A stretch of DNA of 18,380 nt from Undibacterium sp. GTDB lineage: Bacteria; Pseudomonadota; Gammaproteobacteria; Burkholderiales; Burkholderiaceae. The position numbers and the translations under genes are program-made. Location: NCBI GenBank assembly GCA_014376575.1, contig JACMRF010000004.1:1-18380 (forward strand), given 5' to 3'. Of this stretch, positions 17,533 to 18,380 are shown piece by piece (position 1 is the stretch's first letter; every line of letters begins with the position of its first letter). Below the pieces are notes generated by a model, which ran no database searches, was not told the DNA's origin, and saw only the letters and a program-made list of their open reading frames with translations.

Positions 17533-17705
17533 CCCAGATTTTCCATTAGGCGCACCTGCGGTGCTATTGGCATGCTGACGGCGCATTTTCGGTCATTTTT
17601 TCTGCTCTTCGTTGCCAATAGCTCGCTATTGGCAACGAAGAGCAGCAAAACTACCTCGAAAAGTGCATCCGTCATCATTGCCAACCCTAATGGAAATTCT
17701 GGGTT
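17531..17705. repeat. 175-bp imperfect inverted-repeat element (MITE-like or long-hairpin RNA)
   Basis: The outer 20-bp arms AACCCAGATTTTCCATTAGG (17531-17550) and its complement (17686-17705) match at 19 of 20 positions. A perfect 20-bp central stem, 17602-17621 with 17626-17645, has a CTCG loop. Between them shorter matching blocks (TTGGCA, TGACGG, GCA, TTTTCG, TTTT) align, giving some 60 or more paired bases. The left half has about 16 extra bases carrying a GCACC-TGC-GGTGC mini-hairpin. The core ACCCAG...CTGGGT is flanked by TTA on both sides, which may be a 3-bp target duplication. No transposase is present. It lacks a T run after the stem, so it is not a standard terminator. Confidence 0.85.
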
Positions 17706-17758
17706 TATACACAAAACAGCGCATTACCGTCTTTTATTTCCCATCAAGCAGCCGTACC

Positions 17759-17832
17759 AACACGCAATATCTATGAGGGTTTCAAGCCATTTATCTCCTG
17801 CGGGCCGCATGGGGATTGCGCTATTGATTTTT
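17759..17832 (+). repeat. copy B of the dispersed palindromic terminator-like repeat
   Basis: On the plus strand this 74-bp stretch aligns without gaps to the acs terminator unit (12918-12844 read on the minus strand), with about 56 of 74 positions identical. AACACGCAATATC at one end, CATTT in the middle, CCTGC and GGCCGCAT, and ATTGCG-n-TATTG-n-TTTTT at the other are shared. The central stem is degraded here, but CGCAAT/ATTGCG, CAATA/TATTG and the T run remain. It could serve as a weak terminator for fumarase-murI. Together with the 175-bp element it fills most of the 353-bp gap before the dehydrogenase; the remainder (17706-17758, 17833-17885) shows nothing recognisable. Confidence 0.7.
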
Positions 17833-17885
17833 CTGTGATGCTGGTGCTTTCTTAACAAATCGGAAACGGCCGCGTCTCAGCCTTA

Positions 17886-18380
17886 TTACGCCTCTATGAC
17901 GACTTTAAGCGCACCTGTATTGGCGGCATGGGCAAAGGTCTCATAAGCGTCCAGAATGTTAGCCAGCTTGAAGCGATGGGTGATCAATTGCGTTGGATCG
18001 ATCTTATGTGCCTGCAGAGTTTTCATCAGCATTGGTGTGCTGACGGTATCGACCAGACGTGTGGTGATCGTGATGTTTCTGTCCCACAGATTGTCCAGAT
18101 GCAAATCCACCTTGGTACCATGTACGCCAATGTTGGCAATGGTACCGCCAGGCGCGACAATTTTTTCGCACAATTCAAAAGTAGCAGGAACGCCGACTGC
18201 TTCGATGACGGTATCCACCCCACGCCCGTTGCTGAGTGCCATCAATGCATCGACAGCTTTGCCATCTGCACTATTGATGACTGCGGTAGCGCCAAAGCGT
18301 TTTGCAATCTCCAGACGTTTATCATCGAGATCAATCATGATGATTTCAGCTGGCGAATAAAACTGTGCCGTGAGCAAAGC
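17886..18380 (-). CDS. zinc-type alcohol dehydrogenase, C-terminal part (gene enters from beyond the window)
   Basis: Only the last 164 residues are inside the window; the frame is open through position 18380. The fragment is the second half of the Rossmann NAD-binding domain and the C-terminal catalytic-domain strand of a medium-chain (zinc-dependent) alcohol dehydrogenase. IIMIDLDDKRLEIAKRFGATAVIN holds the end of beta-2, with an acidic residue that points to NAD rather than NADP. GVDTVIEAVGVPATFELC and GGTIANIGVHG follow. The zinc-binding N-terminal half is outside, so zinc dependence and substrate are inferred from similarity to secondary-alcohol/multifunctional ADHs. It ends convergent to murI. 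Confidence 0.88.
   Translation of the reverse strand, partial: ALLTAQFYSPAEIIMIDLDDKRLEIAKRFGATAVINSADGKAVDALMALSNGRGVDTVIEAVGVPATFELCEKIVAPGGTIANIGVHGTKVDLHLDNLWDRNITITTRLVDTVSTPMLMKTLQAHKIDPTQLITHRFKLANILDAYETFAHAANTGALKVVIEA

Noticed and set aside
17602..17645. Simple rho-independent terminator of murI
   Set aside because: The stem is perfect, but the T run precedes it and A residues follow on the plus strand (the reverse also on minus). It is better seen as the core of the larger inverted repeat.
17572..17838. 88-codon plus-strand reading frame after murI
   Set aside because: It runs through the inverted repeat and copy B; its sequence is mirrored by a minus-strand frame (17529-17714) because the DNA is palindromic. 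No ribosome-binding site or recognisable domain.
1..18380. CRISPR array, prophage, intact IS or defence island
   Set aside because: No spaced direct repeats, transposase, integrase or defence-like proteins were found; all long genes are recognisable housekeeping functions.

Overview
The window looks like ordinary core chromosome of a betaproteobacterium, most likely a member of the Burkholderiales close to Oxalobacteraceae (Herminiimonas/Undibacterium/Janthinobacterium type). This rests on gene order (rpsO, pnp, a PIG3-type quinone oxidoreductase, tpiA, secG, tRNA-Leu, nuoABCDEF), the betaproteobacterial/mitochondrial flavour of NuoB, and moderate GC. The placement is from memory of families and synteny; no search was run.

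Layout. Everything from 1 to about 14,912 is on the minus strand. Reading in the direction of transcription (right to left): acs (acetyl-CoA synthetase) with its own promoter and a strong hairpin terminator; pssA (phosphatidylserine synthase); a leucine leader region and leuA; rpsO and pnp separated by a terminator hairpin; a quinone oxidoreductase; tpiA and secG behind a good sigma-70 promoter; tRNA-Leu(GAG) behind another; then the tightly packed respiratory complex I operon nuoA-B-C-D-E-F, with nuoF cut by the window edge. On the plus strand, divergent from acs, lie class I fumarase and an overlapping murI (glutamate racemase). The right end holds a repeat-rich gap and the C-terminal half of a zinc-type alcohol dehydrogenase on the minus strand.

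The most interesting content is non-coding. (1) Upstream of leuA is an unlisted 33-codon ORF with 11 leucine codons (five CTA, three TTA), behind a promoter whose -10 box sits exactly 7 nt before its ATG. It therefore looks like a leaderless leucine leader peptide. The following RNA has two strong hairpins. One 3' arm is also complementary to the leuA ribosome-binding region. A C-rich, G-poor stretch follows the leader stop, and no ordinary U-tract terminator is visible. Together these suggest leucine attenuation by a non-standard (translational or Rho-linked) route. (2) Directly at the murI stop codon begins a 175-bp imperfect inverted repeat with 20-bp terminal arms and a perfect 20-bp central stem. 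(3) About 75 bp of palindromic sequence forming the acs terminator recurs, diverged, downstream of murI, so the two copies define a dispersed terminator-like repeat.

Metabolically the genes are housekeeping: NADH oxidation (nuo), glycolysis (tpiA), the TCA cycle (fumarase), acetate activation (acs), leucine synthesis (leuA), phospholipid synthesis (pssA), peptidoglycan precursor (murI), secretion (secG), and translation/RNA turnover (rpsO, pnp, tRNA). No phage, CRISPR array, defence system or intact insertion sequence was seen.
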